Position numbers and translations under genes: made by a program. From Nocardia asteroides (lineage in GTDB: Bacteria > Actinomycetota > Actinomycetes > Mycobacteriales > Mycobacteriaceae), in assembly GCA_019930625.1 (NCBI GenBank), contig CP082844.1:1488001-1552000 (forward strand): 64,000 nucleotides of DNA, read 5' to 3'. This document shows positions 19,490 through 30,871 of this stretch, piece by piece. The notes beneath the pieces are model-generated. The model did no database searches, had not been told where the DNA came from, and saw only the letters and a list, made by a program, of their open reading frames with translations. The first letter of the stretch is position 1, and every line of letters begins with the position of its first letter.

Positions 19490-20065
19490 GTGAGCATCGG
19501 TTCCTACTGGCCTGATCACCTTCTGACGCTCGCGGAATGGGAGGCGCTACCCGAGGACAACAGCCGTTGCTACGAACTGGTGGAGGGTGTTCTGCTCGCC
19601 TCGCCGCGCCCGGCATCGCGACACCAGTGGGCGACCTTGCGACTCGCCGCACAGATCGAGCCGCAACTGCCCGCCGGCTACAGCGCCCTCGTGCAGTCGG
19701 AAGTGGTGGTCTTCGATGGCCGACTGCCGACTGTCCGTGTCCCTGACGTGCTGGCGGGGCCGAGTGAGGACCTCGCCGCGAACCTCCCGCGCTGGAACGC
19801 CACCGACATCCTGCTCGCGGTCGAGATTCTCGCCGACGGCACGCGCCGCACCGATCGACTGACCAAATGGTTCGAGTACGCCGACGCCGGTATCGAGCAC
19901 TACTGGCTGCTCGACCTGGAGCCGGTCCGCTTGACGGCATACCGGTTGATCGGCGGCGGCTACGAGCTGGTCGCCGAACGCTCCGGCTCCGTGACAACGG
20001 AGCTGGCGGGAAGTCCGATCACGATCGACCTCACCGGCCTGACCAGCCGTCGAGCGCGCGGATAG
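19490..20065 (+). CDS. Uma2 family (DUF820) putative restriction-like endonuclease
   Basis: A 191-residue protein of the Uma2 family, a PD-(D/E)XK nuclease fold. Visible active-site candidates are the Asp in RVPDVLAG, the Glu in LLAVEILADG and the Lys in DRLTKWFEYADAGIEHYWLLD. All three elements are present, so a catalytic site could be intact. Biological role unknown; the family is abundant in cyanobacteria and Actinobacteria. Start GTG 19490 has GGGAGGG just upstream. The longer open frame back to 19391 overlaps the response regulator and lacks a ribosome site. Confidence 0.85.
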   Translation: MSIGSYWPDHLLTLAEWEALPEDNSRCYELVEGVLLASPRPASRHQWATLRLAAQIEPQLPAGYSALVQSEVVVFDGRLPTVRVPDVLAGPSEDLAANLPRWNATDILLAVEILADGTRRTDRLTKWFEYADAGIEHYWLLDLEPVRLTAYRLIGGGYELVAERSGSVTTELAGSPITIDLTGLTSRRARG

Positions 20066-20126
20066 CCGTCCGCGTCGACTGTGCCGGGCCTATCCTGGAG
20101 GTCTGGCACTCGGGGTGGAGGCTGGC

Positions 20127-20573
20127 ATGGAACACGAGCGGATATTGCGCACGGTGCTCGGGGTCACCGCCGGGTATCTGGTTCTGCTCGCGTTGTGGCT
20201 GGGGTGGGTGGTGCACCGGACGCCGCCTGGGACGGTGCCGTATCAAATCGTGGCGCTGGTCGGGTTGTTCGGCTCCTGTGTCGGCGTCGGGATGCTTCTG
20301 GCGGCTCGTCCGTCCAAGGCGGATCGCCAACTGTGGCGACACGGCTTGGAGGGTTGGGCGACGGTGGAGGGCGTGCACCCGCTGGAGCGCACCGACCATC
20401 ACACCGAGCTCACCGAACTGGATCTGGAACTGACCGTGCCCGGTTCGCAAAGTTACCGGGGCACCGTCGTTTTCGACGTCACACCGGCCGACAAACCCCG
20501 CCTCGCGGTCGGCGAGATCCTTTCGATCCGCGTGGACCCGGCGAACCGGGATCGCATCATTCTGGTGCTGTGA
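20127..20573 (+). CDS. Two-helix membrane protein of unknown function
   Basis: A 148-residue protein with two hydrophobic helices (about 10-29 and 41-63) and a C-terminal globular part of about 80 residues (from GLEGWATVEGVHPL to RIILVL), beta-rich in appearance, like the small DUF3592-type domains that follow paired helices. I do not recognise a specific family with certainty. ATG 20127 is preferred because GGAG lies six bases upstream; GTG 20115 is in frame. Its 3' end overlaps the convergent lysoplasmalogenase-like gene by 17 bases. Confidence 0.72.
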   Translation: MEHERILRTVLGVTAGYLVLLALWLGWVVHRTPPGTVPYQIVALVGLFGSCVGVGMLLAARPSKADRQLWRHGLEGWATVEGVHPLERTDHHTELTELDLELTVPGSQSYRGTVVFDVTPADKPRLAVGEILSIRVDPANRDRIILVL

Positions 20574-21264
20574 CCACCGGCTCGAGGTGGGCTTTCGGGT
20601 CGGCGAGCAGATACTGCGCGGCCGCGTAGGTAGCCAGGATCACGCCTTCGGTCACCCGGCGGGCGCGCTCACCGCGCGCGAACAACCGCCGCAGCACGAT
20701 GAGACCGTCGGAGACGGTGAACAGCAGCGCGCCGAGTCCGAGGCGGCTGCGCGGATCGGCGCCGGGGATGTTCAAGCCCGCCATGTTTTTCGTGGTGGGC
20801 GCCAGCGCCGGGTCGGAGGCCAGCACGGCCGCGGCGCCCAGGGTGACGCCGTATGCCGTCAGCGGTGCGGCTACCGAGGGCGCTTTGCTCCGCAGCAACC
20901 CTGCCGCACCCAGCCAGGCGACCACCCGCGGTATCGCTGCCCCGACGGTGGGCCTGCCGCCCATCCGCCACCACAGCGTCGCGTACCCGGCCTGCATCAC
21001 CGCGAACGACGAAGCCCCGGCGATCAGCCTGTGGTCGTCGTCCGGGTCGATGAGCAATATGTCGCCGACGGTCGCCGCACCCAGCGACCCGATCAGCACC
21101 CTACGCTCAGTGGGCGGCAGCTGCTTGCCCTCGGTCGCCACGTCGGCCGCGAGCAGTGGCATGAGCAGCGGTTTCGCGATCCACTGCACCTTCTCCCGTC
21201 CGGTGACCGCGCCGTAGACGGTGACCGCCGCCGCCGCGAGATACCCGGCTCGGAACAGGCGCAT
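20557..21264 (-). CDS. Lysoplasmalogenase-like (YhhN/TMEM86) membrane protein
   Basis: A 235-residue protein with about eight hydrophobic helices. The family signature is visible in WIAKPLLMPLLAADVA and in GAATVGDILLID, which hold the conserved Lys-Pro and Gly-Asp of the YhhN/TMEM86 family. Characterised members hydrolyse the vinyl-ether bond of lysoplasmalogens; in this lineage the substrate is unknown. It starts three bases after the fabH stop and is transcribed with it, suggesting a role in lipid metabolism. Confidence 0.8.
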   Translation of the reverse strand: MRLFRAGYLAAAAVTVYGAVTGREKVQWIAKPLLMPLLAADVATEGKQLPPTERRVLIGSLGAATVGDILLIDPDDDHRLIAGASSFAVMQAGYATLWWRMGGRPTVGAAIPRVVAWLGAAGLLRSKAPSVAAPLTAYGVTLGAAAVLASDPALAPTTKNMAGLNIPGADPRSRLGLGALLFTVSDGLIVLRRLFARGERARRVTEGVILATYAAAQYLLADPKAHLEPVVTAPE

Positions 21265-21267
21265 CGG

Positions 21268-22326
21268 CTAGAAACTCGGCTCGGTCGGGGCGGGGGGCAG
21301 CGTGACGACCTGGCCCGCGTAGCTCAGACCCGCGCCGAAGCCCAGCAGCAGCGCCGTCTGCCCGCCCTTCGCCTTACCGGTGACAAGCATCTCCTCGATG
21401 GCGAGGGGGATGGAGGCAGCCGAAGTGTTGCCGGTGTTCTCGATGTCGTTGGCCATCGGGATCTCGTCGGCCAGCCCGAGGTTCTTCTTCATCAGCTCGT
21501 TGATCCGGGCGTTGGCCTGATGCGGGACGAAGACCTCGATGTCCTCCTTGGCCACGCCGGACACCTCGAGCGCGGTGGACAGCGCACGCGGAAGGGTGAC
21601 CGCGGCCCAGCGGAAGACGCGCGGGCCTTCCATTCGCAGCGACATCCGGCCGACCGGATCGACGGCCGGGTCGAGACCCTGCATGGACTGGGCGCGGTGC
21701 ATGTATTCCAGGAAGTCGATGTCCTGCATGATCGCCGCGGCGTTCTCGCCGTCGCTGCCCCACACGGTGGGCGAGATGCCGTTTTCTTCGCTCGGTCCGA
21801 CCACCACCGCGCCCGCGCCGTCACCGAAGATCATCGCGGTGCCGCGGTCGGTGGGGTCGAGTCCGACGGTCATCGTCTCGGCGCCGATGAGCAGGACGTA
21901 CTCGACGGAGCCGGAGCGGATCATGTCGGCGGCCACGCCGAGGCCGTATCCGAAGCCGCCGCAGCCGGAGGTCAGGTCGAAGGCCGGGACGCCGTTCATC
22001 CCGATGTCGTAGGCAACCTGGGGCGCGCCGTGCGGGGTGAGGGTCAGCCAACTGGACGTGGCCAGGATCAGCGCGCCGATCTTCGACCGGTCGATACCGC
22101 TGTTGACGATCGCGCGCTCGCCCGCCGCCGCGGCGATCGAGCGGAGCGTCTCCTCACCGCTGATCCAGCGCCGGTTGCGGACACCGGTACGCTCGTAGAT
22201 CCATTCGTCGGTGGAATCCAGGACCTCGCACACCTCGGCGTTGCTGACCAAGCGCTTGGGTCGGTAAGCGCCGATTCCGAGCATCGCAACGTTCTCGCGA
22301 CTTCTGTTGACTGCAATGCTCACCAC
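21268..22326 (-). CDS. 3-oxoacyl-ACP synthase III family (FabH-like ketosynthase)
   Basis: A 352-residue thiolase-fold condensing enzyme. The active-site triad is complete: Cys122 in DLTSGCGGFGYG, His269 in VPHQANARI and Asn300 in ENTGNTSAAS. FabH-type enzymes join an acyl-CoA primer to malonyl-ACP to start or feed FAS-II. It is not beside other fatty acid synthase genes, so it may be a FabH paralogue with a specialised primer. The N-terminus (ENVAMLGIGAYRPKRLVSN) aligns with the family. The GTG pair at 22326/22323 lacks a clear ribosome site. It forms an operon with the lysoplasmalogenase-like gene. Confidence 0.9.
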   Translation of the reverse strand: MVSIAVNRSRENVAMLGIGAYRPKRLVSNAEVCEVLDSTDEWIYERTGVRNRRWISGEETLRSIAAAAGERAIVNSGIDRSKIGALILATSSWLTLTPHGAPQVAYDIGMNGVPAFDLTSGCGGFGYGLGVAADMIRSGSVEYVLLIGAETMTVGLDPTDRGTAMIFGDGAGAVVVGPSEENGISPTVWGSDGENAAAIMQDIDFLEYMHRAQSMQGLDPAVDPVGRMSLRMEGPRVFRWAAVTLPRALSTALEVSGVAKEDIEVFVPHQANARINELMKKNLGLADEIPMANDIENTGNTSAASIPLAIEEMLVTGKAKGGQTALLLGFGAGLSYAGQVVTLPPAPTEPSF

Positions 22327-22378
22327 TGGAGACTCACACGACCCTTCGCCTTTTTCGAAGACTTGACCATCGTCCAGG

Positions 22379-22927
22379 TTATCCCAGGGCGAGATCCTTC
22401 AAGCCGAGGATCGACCGGTACTCCAGCCCTTCCGCGGCGATCACCTGGTCGGCGCCGGTCTCCCGGTCGACGACGGTGGCGACGCCGACCACGGTAGCGC
22501 CTGCCGCGCGCAGCGCACGCACCGCGGTCAGGGGTGAGTTTCCGGTCGTGGTGGTGTCCTCGACGACCAGCACCCGCTTGCCCACGATGTCCGGGCCTTC
22601 GATCTGGCGCTGCATGCCGTGCGACTTCGCCGCCTTGCGCACCACGAAGGCATCGATCGGGCGGCCGGGCGCGTGCATGACGGCCAGCGCCACCGGGTCG
22701 GCCCCCATGGTCAGGCCGCCGACGGCGTCGAAGTCCCAGTCCGCGACGAGCTCGCGCAGCAACTTGCCGATCAGCGGGCCCGCGCCGTGGTGCAGGGTCG
22801 CGCGACGCAGGTCGACGTAGTAGTCGGCCTCCTTGCCCGAGGACAGGGTCACCCGGCCGTGGACCACGGCGAGCTCGCGTACCAGCGCAGCCAACCTATC
22901 CCTGTCGTTGGTAATCACGTCGATCAT
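22379..22927 (-). CDS. pyrE: Orotate phosphoribosyltransferase
   Basis: PyrE transfers phosphoribose from PRPP to orotate to make OMP, the fifth step of de novo pyrimidine synthesis. The 182-residue length fits. The PRPP-binding loop is VLVVEDTTTTGNS (about residues 119-131), and KEADYYVDLRRATLH near the N-terminus and GLTMGADPVA complete the signature. It starts one base after the stop of the SDR gene, with AAGGA at seven bases, so it lies in that leftward operon. Position near Rv0383c- and clpB-like genes matches Rv0382c. Confidence 0.95.
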   Translation of the reverse strand: MIDVITNDRDRLAALVRELAVVHGRVTLSSGKEADYYVDLRRATLHHGAGPLIGKLLRELVADWDFDAVGGLTMGADPVALAVMHAPGRPIDAFVVRKAAKSHGMQRQIEGPDIVGKRVLVVEDTTTTGNSPLTAVRALRAAGATVVGVATVVDRETGADQVIAAEGLEYRSILGLKDLALG

Positions 22928-22928
22928 G

Positions 22929-23738
22929 TCAAGTCCTTCCGCGTGCGTTGAACAGCCCGCGATTGAGCCGGGCCCCCAGGGTTCGCGGGATCATTCCGGC
23001 GACGGTAGTGAGCGCTTTGTACTGCATACCGGGCACGCTGAGCACCCGGCCCTTCTCCAGATCACGCAGTGAGCCGGCGACTACCTGGTCGACGCTCAGC
23101 CACAACGCTTTCGGCAGCGAGGACATCTCGATGCCTGCTCGCCGATGAAATTCCGTGCGGACGAATCCCGGGCACAGGGCTTGGACCCGGACTCCGGTTC
23201 CGGCCAATCCCCCTGCCAACCCTTCGGTGAAGGATACGACGTAGGCCTTGGACGCCGAATACGTCGACCCTCGTCCGGGGATCAGGCCCGCGACACTGGC
23301 CACGTTGACGACGCAACCGTTCGCCGCCGCGATCATCGACGGCAGCGCGGCCCTGGTGAGCCGCACCACCGACGTGACGTTGACGTCGAGTTGCGCCTGC
23401 AACTGCTCGGGCGGCAACGTCCAGAACTCCCCCGAGTGCGCGAAACCCGCGTTGTTGACCAGGAATTCGACGCCGTCGGACAGCCGTGCCGCGACCTGCT
23501 CCCGATCCTCGGGCCGGGCCAGGTCGGCGACGAGTATCTGCGAGCGGGTGCCGAAGCGCAGTTCCATGTCGGTCGCGAGGGCCGCGAGCCGCCGCTCGTC
23601 CCGGGCGACCAGCACCAGGTCGTAGCCGAGCGAGGCCAGGCGCGTCGCGTAACCGTGGCCGATGCCCGAGGTCGGCCCGGTGATCAAGGCCACCGGGCGG
23701 GTGGCGCCGGGCAGCCTGGGATGTGGGTGCTCGGTCAT
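22929..23738 (-). CDS. Short-chain dehydrogenase/reductase
   Basis: A 269-residue classical SDR. It has the NAD(P)-binding GPTSGIGHGYA loop, the NNAG motif in EFLVNNAGFAHSG, the catalytic Ser in NVASVAGLIPGRGS, and the YSASKAYV motif with catalytic Tyr and Lys. An Arg after the second strand (VARDERR) favours NADP(H). The final part contains hydrophobic stretches, as in SDRs acting on lipids or ketoacyl substrates, but the substrate is unknown. The gene is inserted between the Rv0383c-like gene and pyrE, which are neighbours in M. tuberculosis. Confidence 0.9.
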   Translation of the reverse strand: MTEHPHPRLPGATRPVALITGPTSGIGHGYATRLASLGYDLVLVARDERRLAALATDMELRFGTRSQILVADLARPEDREQVAARLSDGVEFLVNNAGFAHSGEFWTLPPEQLQAQLDVNVTSVVRLTRAALPSMIAAANGCVVNVASVAGLIPGRGSTYSASKAYVVSFTEGLAGGLAGTGVRVQALCPGFVRTEFHRRAGIEMSSLPKALWLSVDQVVAGSLRDLEKGRVLSVPGMQYKALTTVAGMIPRTLGARLNRGLFNARGRT

Positions 23739-23793
23739 GACCGCGCGATCGTTCGCAGTCGCGCGGGCCCGACTGCGGTGGGCGCGCGGCCGG

Positions 23794-24795
23794 TCACTTC
23801 GGCACGGGTCCCTGGTAGGGGCGGAATCCGGGATGGAACGGTCCGCCGGGCGGGTCCGAGGGCCGCTGCCGCGACTCCGCGTCGGACCGGCCCTCGGCGG
23901 CGGCGCGCTCGTCGCGCTCCCCGCGTGCCCGAGTCTTCTCGTCCTGGCGCGCGCGGGCACGGGCGTTCGGCACCACGGCGAGCGAGGGGCGACGGGCGGG
24001 TTCGGGACCCGGCTCGTCCGCACGGTCGTCCGAGTGGGAGTCGTCGCCGGGACGTTCGTCGTCCACGTCGTCTGCGCGCGACCGGTCCGCGGCGTCGTCG
24101 TCGATGTTGCGAGCGTTCTCGCCCCGCTGGCGCTCGCGTGGCCGCGGACGGCCAGGATCGTGCCCGCCGTCGTCGAAGCGCGGCTCGCTGACCGGCGGCA
24201 GCACGTGCAGCAGGCCGGACAGGCGCAGCACCGCGTCGATCGCGCTCTCCCAGTCCTTCGGAGTGGTGCCGACCAGCAGCATGCCCAGCGTCCAGTTGCC
24301 CTCGCTCCAGAGCATCTGCACGGTGTCGGGCAGCGCCTCGATGAACGCGACCATGCGCTGATCGACGGCGTGCCTGGCGATTTCGGGATTGGTCGCGAAG
24401 ACCACACGGTCGCCGATGGCGCCGAGCAGTTCCAGATCGTGGTCCTTGGGCGGCGAGGCCGTCTTCAACCGCATGTCCACGTCGATGTCCGAGCCGATCT
24501 GGCGGCGGACCGCGACCAGGGTCGCGGAATCCTCCAGGTCGAACAGCACGAACTTCTCGCCCTTGCGGATGCCGGAGACGACGTCGACCGCGGAGAGATA
24601 GCCCAGTTTGGCCAGCGCGCCACGCCGCCACGTCGACGGCAGCGCGGGTTCCACGGACACGTAGGTATAGCCCTGCGACTTCGCCCAGACCTGTCGCGCG
24701 TGACCGGTCCGCTGCCGCTGGAGCCGATCGAAATACAGCAACACGATCGCGCCCACGAGCGCGACCGCCGCCAACCCGAACCACATTGCCGTCAT
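23794..24795 (-). CDS. Rv0383c-like membrane-anchored protein
   Basis: A 333-residue protein with one N-terminal transmembrane helix (residues 4-22), a conserved domain of about 200 residues (YTYVSVEPALPSTWRRGALA to LLHVLPPVSEP), and a highly charged, Arg/Asp/Glu-rich disordered C-terminal tail of about 120 residues. The central domain and location between pyrE and clpB match the conserved Rv0383c protein. Function unknown. It lies upstream of the SDR and pyrE genes on the same strand with a 55-base gap, so it may head that operon. Confidence 0.82.
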   Translation of the reverse strand: MTAMWFGLAAVALVGAIVLLYFDRLQRQRTGHARQVWAKSQGYTYVSVEPALPSTWRRGALAKLGYLSAVDVVSGIRKGEKFVLFDLEDSATLVAVRRQIGSDIDVDMRLKTASPPKDHDLELLGAIGDRVVFATNPEIARHAVDQRMVAFIEALPDTVQMLWSEGNWTLGMLLVGTTPKDWESAIDAVLRLSGLLHVLPPVSEPRFDDGGHDPGRPRPRERQRGENARNIDDDAADRSRADDVDDERPGDDSHSDDRADEPGPEPARRPSLAVVPNARARARQDEKTRARGERDERAAAEGRSDAESRQRPSDPPGGPFHPGFRPYQGPVPK

Positions 24796-24923
24796 CGACG
24801 CCTAGCCTAATGGTCCCGGCCGGACATGGTCCGTCATTACCCCCGCGCCGGGCCGAGCGAAACCGCGGCGGCCGCTCCCGGGACGAATGGGCGCCGCTGC
24901 GCGCGAAAGGCACTCGGGTCGGC

Positions 24924-25715
24924 TCATCGTCCGCCGCCGGGCAGCGAGGTACCGATGATGACCTTGGCCTGGATGGAACCGTCCGGCGCCTTGTCGCCCT
25001 GGATCAGCACGAGCTCACCGGGGGGCAGATCGGACACTTCGGTGCCCGACAACGCGATCACCTGGGTGTTCGCGTCGGTGCGCACCGTAATTGTGTTGCC
25101 CATCACCGAACTCACCGTCAAGGTGCCGCCGTCGTTGGCGGTGATGGTGCCCATGGTCGCGCCGAGTCCTTCGACGTCGCCCAGGCCTGGCACGCCCGGC
25201 AGCCCGCTCGGCGGGCTCGGCGGAGCGGTCCTGGTGCCGGGCAATGGCCTCGTGGTGGCGGGCGCCGTCGAGGCGGCCGCCGTGTCGGACGGACCGGAAT
25301 CGCTGCCGCCGAGCAGCACGCCCGCGACAACGCCGATCGCACCGATCAACAGCACGACGCCGATCGCCAGGGCGATCCACAGGCCGGTATTGCGCCGCGG
25401 CGGCTCCGGCGGCCGGGGCGGCAATCCACCACCGGGCGGCGGCGCCGTACCCGACCACCGATCACCGCCACTGTCGGGATAGGCGGTCCACTGGGAGTCG
25501 TAGGGCGGGAACTCTCGCGTCGCGTTCGTCCCCGGCGGGCCCCAGGAGCCGTATTGCTGCGTCGGGGGGTACTCCGACGGAGCACCGGTGCCGTACGCGT
25601 CGTGGTACTGCGTGGTGTGCGTCGGATCCCCGTACCCGGACTTGCCCGGCGAGCCCAGGTGTTCGGTCGGCGCCTCCTCCGGCCGCTGCCCCCATGGATC
25701 GTTCGGGTTGGTCAT
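24924..25715 (-). CDS. Single-pass membrane protein with extracytoplasmic DUF5666-like domain
   Basis: A 263-residue protein. The cytoplasmic N-terminus (1-108) is rich in Pro, Gly, Tyr and Thr. A transmembrane helix follows (about 112-136, LWIALAIGVVLLIGAIGVVAG), then a Thr/Pro linker, then a small beta domain from about residue 185 (MGTITANDGGTLTVSSVMGNT) that resembles DUF5666 OB-like repeats. Function unknown. There is a short gap to clpB upstream on the same strand, but no sign of coupling. Confidence 0.78.
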   Translation of the reverse strand: MTNPNDPWGQRPEEAPTEHLGSPGKSGYGDPTHTTQYHDAYGTGAPSEYPPTQQYGSWGPPGTNATREFPPYDSQWTAYPDSGGDRWSGTAPPPGGGLPPRPPEPPRRNTGLWIALAIGVVLLIGAIGVVAGVLLGGSDSGPSDTAAASTAPATTRPLPGTRTAPPSPPSGLPGVPGLGDVEGLGATMGTITANDGGTLTVSSVMGNTITVRTDANTQVIALSGTEVSDLPPGELVLIQGDKAPDGSIQAKVIIGTSLPGGGR

Positions 25716-25810
25716 GCGCTCCAGCGTAGGTCCGTTCGGTCGCCCGCGCCCGCAAGTAGGCGGCCTCGCTCCCAGCGCTGCCCGGAGCGAGTCCGCCTAC
25801 CCTCCTCGTC

Positions 25811-28366
<2,556 letters not shown>

Positions 28367-28710
28367 GAGTCACCTTCCTACTAGTCGATTCCACGGCGCC
28401 GAGCGCGATCGTCCAGTGCGTACCCCGAGGCTCACCCTCGCTTCGTCTGGCCGCTTCTTCGGCTCGGCGCCGTTCCTTACCGTCCAACGTTGGAAAGGTT
28501 GAGTCTGTTCCGCTCAAGTTTCAATTTCTTCGGCGCGCCGGTCCCGCACCGCCGGATCGAGTCGAACGCTACGCCCCGACACGGGCGAATGCGACGCCCG
28601 CGACACCGCCGAAGCGATGATTCCGCACGTCGGCGGGGTTCGGATGCCTACGATGACCACGGCCGTCACTTTGTTGCATCACTCTTCACCCCGAATCAAG
28701 GAGCGAATGG
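28367..28710. other. Divergent regulatory region between clpB and an oxidoreductase gene
   Basis: A 344-base intergenic region. It contains the HAIR operator for clpB at 28498-28518 and presumably promoters in both directions; I cannot assign -10/-35 boxes with confidence. A ribosome site AAGGAG near 28699 serves the rightward oxidoreductase gene. No gene is seen. Confidence 0.6.
28498..28518. promoter_or_regulatory. HAIR operator for HspR upstream of clpB
   Basis: The sequence GTTGAGT-N7-GCTCAAG matches the HspR inverted repeat consensus CTTGAGT-N7-ACTCAAG at six of seven positions in each half. It lies upstream of clpB in the intergenic region. HspR is encoded in this window at 34527-34946. 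In Actinobacteria HspR with DnaK as co-repressor represses clpB and the dnaK operon until heat stress. Confidence 0.85.
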
Positions 28711-29646
28711 ATGCGCGCGATCGTGGTACGGAAGTTCGGAGCGACGCCGGAACTGGCCGAGATGCCGATGCCGGAACCCGGGCCGGGAAGCGTGCGGGTT
28801 CAACTCCAGGCGGCCGGGGTGAACCCCTTCGACCAGCGCATGGCCTCCGGGATCCTGGACGGCCGACTACCCCACGACTTTCCCATGATCCTCGGGGTGG
28901 ACGGCGCGGGCACGGTCGCAACGATCGGCGAGGGCGTCAGCCGCTTCGCCGTCGGCGACCGGGTGGTCGGCAAATTCCTCACACCACCGGTGGGGCACGG
29001 CAGCTTCGCCGAGTACGCGGTGCTGCCCGAAGGCGGCACGCTGGTGCCGATCCCGCCGGGCGTGCCGACCGTCGCCGCCGCGGCGCTGCCGACAGCCGGA
29101 GTCACCGCCCAGGATCTCGTGGACGCCACCCAGATCCGGCCCGGCCAGACCGTGCTGATCGTGGGCGCGACCGGCGGCGTCGGCTCCTTCCTGGTGCAAC
29201 TGGCCAATATCGCGGGCGCACGCGTCATCGCCACGGCGCGGGGCAGCTCCGCCGATCAGATGACCAGGCTGGGTGCGGCCGAGACGGTGGACTACACCGC
29301 GGCCCCGGTACGCGACCAGGTCGCCGCCGCGCATCCCGACGGCATCGACGTCCTGTTCGACCTGGTGAGCACGCCCGAAGCGCTCGCGGAGCTGACCACG
29401 CTCGTCCGCGACGGCGGCACCGTCTACTCCACCACCTTCGCCGCCGACGAGGACGCGTTGCGCGCGCGGTCGCTGCGGGGCGGCAATATCGAATCCAAGG
29501 GCAAGGCGCCGGAGCTGGCCCGGCTGATCCAGCGTGTCGCGGCGGGGGACGTGGTCGTGCCGATCGACGCGACCGTCCCGCTCGCGGAGGGACCCGCGGT
29601 CATCGGAGCGCGGGGCGCGCGCGGGAAGACCGTGCTCGCCATCTGA
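28711..29646 (+). CDS. Zinc-independent MDR family oxidoreductase (quinone reductase-like)
   Basis: A 311-residue medium-chain dehydrogenase. GVNPFDQRMASG and GVDGAGTVATIGEGV mark the catalytic domain of the quinone oxidoreductase branch, without the structural-zinc cysteines. The cofactor domain has VLIVGATGGVGSFLVQLA, the AxxGxxG-type NADPH site. Such enzymes reduce quinones or enones; the substrate is unknown. ATG 28711 follows an AAGGAG. The LLM flavin oxidoreductase gene begins 56 bases after its stop. Confidence 0.9.
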   Translation: MRAIVVRKFGATPELAEMPMPEPGPGSVRVQLQAAGVNPFDQRMASGILDGRLPHDFPMILGVDGAGTVATIGEGVSRFAVGDRVVGKFLTPPVGHGSFAEYAVLPEGGTLVPIPPGVPTVAAAALPTAGVTAQDLVDATQIRPGQTVLIVGATGGVGSFLVQLANIAGARVIATARGSSADQMTRLGAAETVDYTAAPVRDQVAAAHPDGIDVLFDLVSTPEALAELTTLVRDGGTVYSTTFAADEDALRARSLRGGNIESKGKAPELARLIQRVAAGDVVVPIDATVPLAEGPAVIGARGARGKTVLAI

Positions 29647-29702
29647 GCCGTACCGGCCCACAGTGCGGGCCGGCGTCCCGCGAGACCACCCGGAGGTGTG
29701 CG

Positions 29703-30587
29703 ATGAGCAACCGAGCACCCCAATTCGGCTTGTTCCTGATTCCCGAGGCCGACGACTTCCGCCGGCTCGCCGAACTGAGCGCGTACGCCGACGTTGCCGG
29801 ACTCGACCTGATCGGGATCCAGGACCACCCCTACCAGCGCCGCTTCTTGGACACCTGGACGCTGATCACCACTCTCGCCGCGCGGACCGAGCGGATCACC
29901 TTCTTCCCTGACGTGGCGAACCTGCCGCTGCGCCAGCCCGCGCTGCTGGCGAAAGCGGTGGCCTCGCTCGACATCATCAGCGACGGCCGGATCCAGCTCG
30001 GCCTCGGCGCGGGCGCGTTCTGGGACGCCGTCGCCGGAATGGGCGGGCCGCGCCGGACCGGCGGCGAGGCGGTGCGCGCCCTGGCCGAGGCGATCGCGGT
30101 GATCCGGGCCATGTGGAGCGACGCGCGATCGGTGCGGGTGCCCGGCGCCTTCTACTCCCTCGCGGGCGCGCACCCCGGTCCCCAGCCGCGGCACGATCCC
30201 GGCATCTGGCTAGGCGCGAAGGGGCCGCGCATGCTCGAGCTCACCGGTCGGGTCGCCGACGGCTGGGTGCCGTCGTCCGCGTGGGCGCCACCGGAGTTCC
30301 TCGCCGAGGCGGGCAGCCGGATCGATGACGCCGCCGCGGCGGCGGACCGGGACCCGCTGGCCGTGCGGCGGGTGTTGAACGTGTCCGGGCACATCACGGC
30401 GGACGGGGCCGATCACGGCTTCCTGGACGGTCCACCCGAGCGGTGGGCCGACGATCTGCTGACACTGCACCGCGACCAGCGGATAGACGGATTCGTCTTC
30501 TGGCCGACCGAGGGGGAACCGGTCGAGCAGATCCGTCGTTATACCGAGCAGGTCGTGCCTGCGGTCCGTACCGGCGCCGGGACCTGA
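29703..30587 (+). CDS. LLM class flavin-dependent oxidoreductase
   Basis: A 294-residue TIM-barrel protein of the luciferase-like monooxygenase family, which uses FMN or F420. Typical segments are LIGIQDHPYQRRFLDTWTL, TERITFFPDVANLPLR, RIQLGLGAGAFWDAV and PGIWLGAKGPRMLELTGRVADGWVP. Nocardial relatives often use F420. The exact substrate is unknown. GGAGG lies six bases before the ATG. Probably co-transcribed with the MDR oxidoreductase upstream. Confidence 0.9.
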   Translation: MSNRAPQFGLFLIPEADDFRRLAELSAYADVAGLDLIGIQDHPYQRRFLDTWTLITTLAARTERITFFPDVANLPLRQPALLAKAVASLDIISDGRIQLGLGAGAFWDAVAGMGGPRRTGGEAVRALAEAIAVIRAMWSDARSVRVPGAFYSLAGAHPGPQPRHDPGIWLGAKGPRMLELTGRVADGWVPSSAWAPPEFLAEAGSRIDDAAAAADRDPLAVRRVLNVSGHITADGADHGFLDGPPERWADDLLTLHRDQRIDGFVFWPTEGEPVEQIRRYTEQVVPAVRTGAGT

Positions 30588-30871
30588 CCTTCCGGGAACA
30601 AGCGTCTGGGCACGCCGGAGGGGTCGCGGCGACGGTCCATGACGGGTCAGCGACATTCGTCGTTTGCCCACCGATTACCGTGTGGCCGGGTCTCACGGCA
30701 CCGACGGCGCGGTCGGACGTAGTCCGTCTCCAGCCCGCGCCCGGCCGCAGCGGAGGCGAAGGTACGCCTATACCCACACGACCACGGCATTTTCGGGGAT
30801 ACTTGTCGGCGGGAGACCGCCGGTAACGGGTATGTCCCCGGGCAGAACTGAGGGAAAGGAAGCTCCACGTC

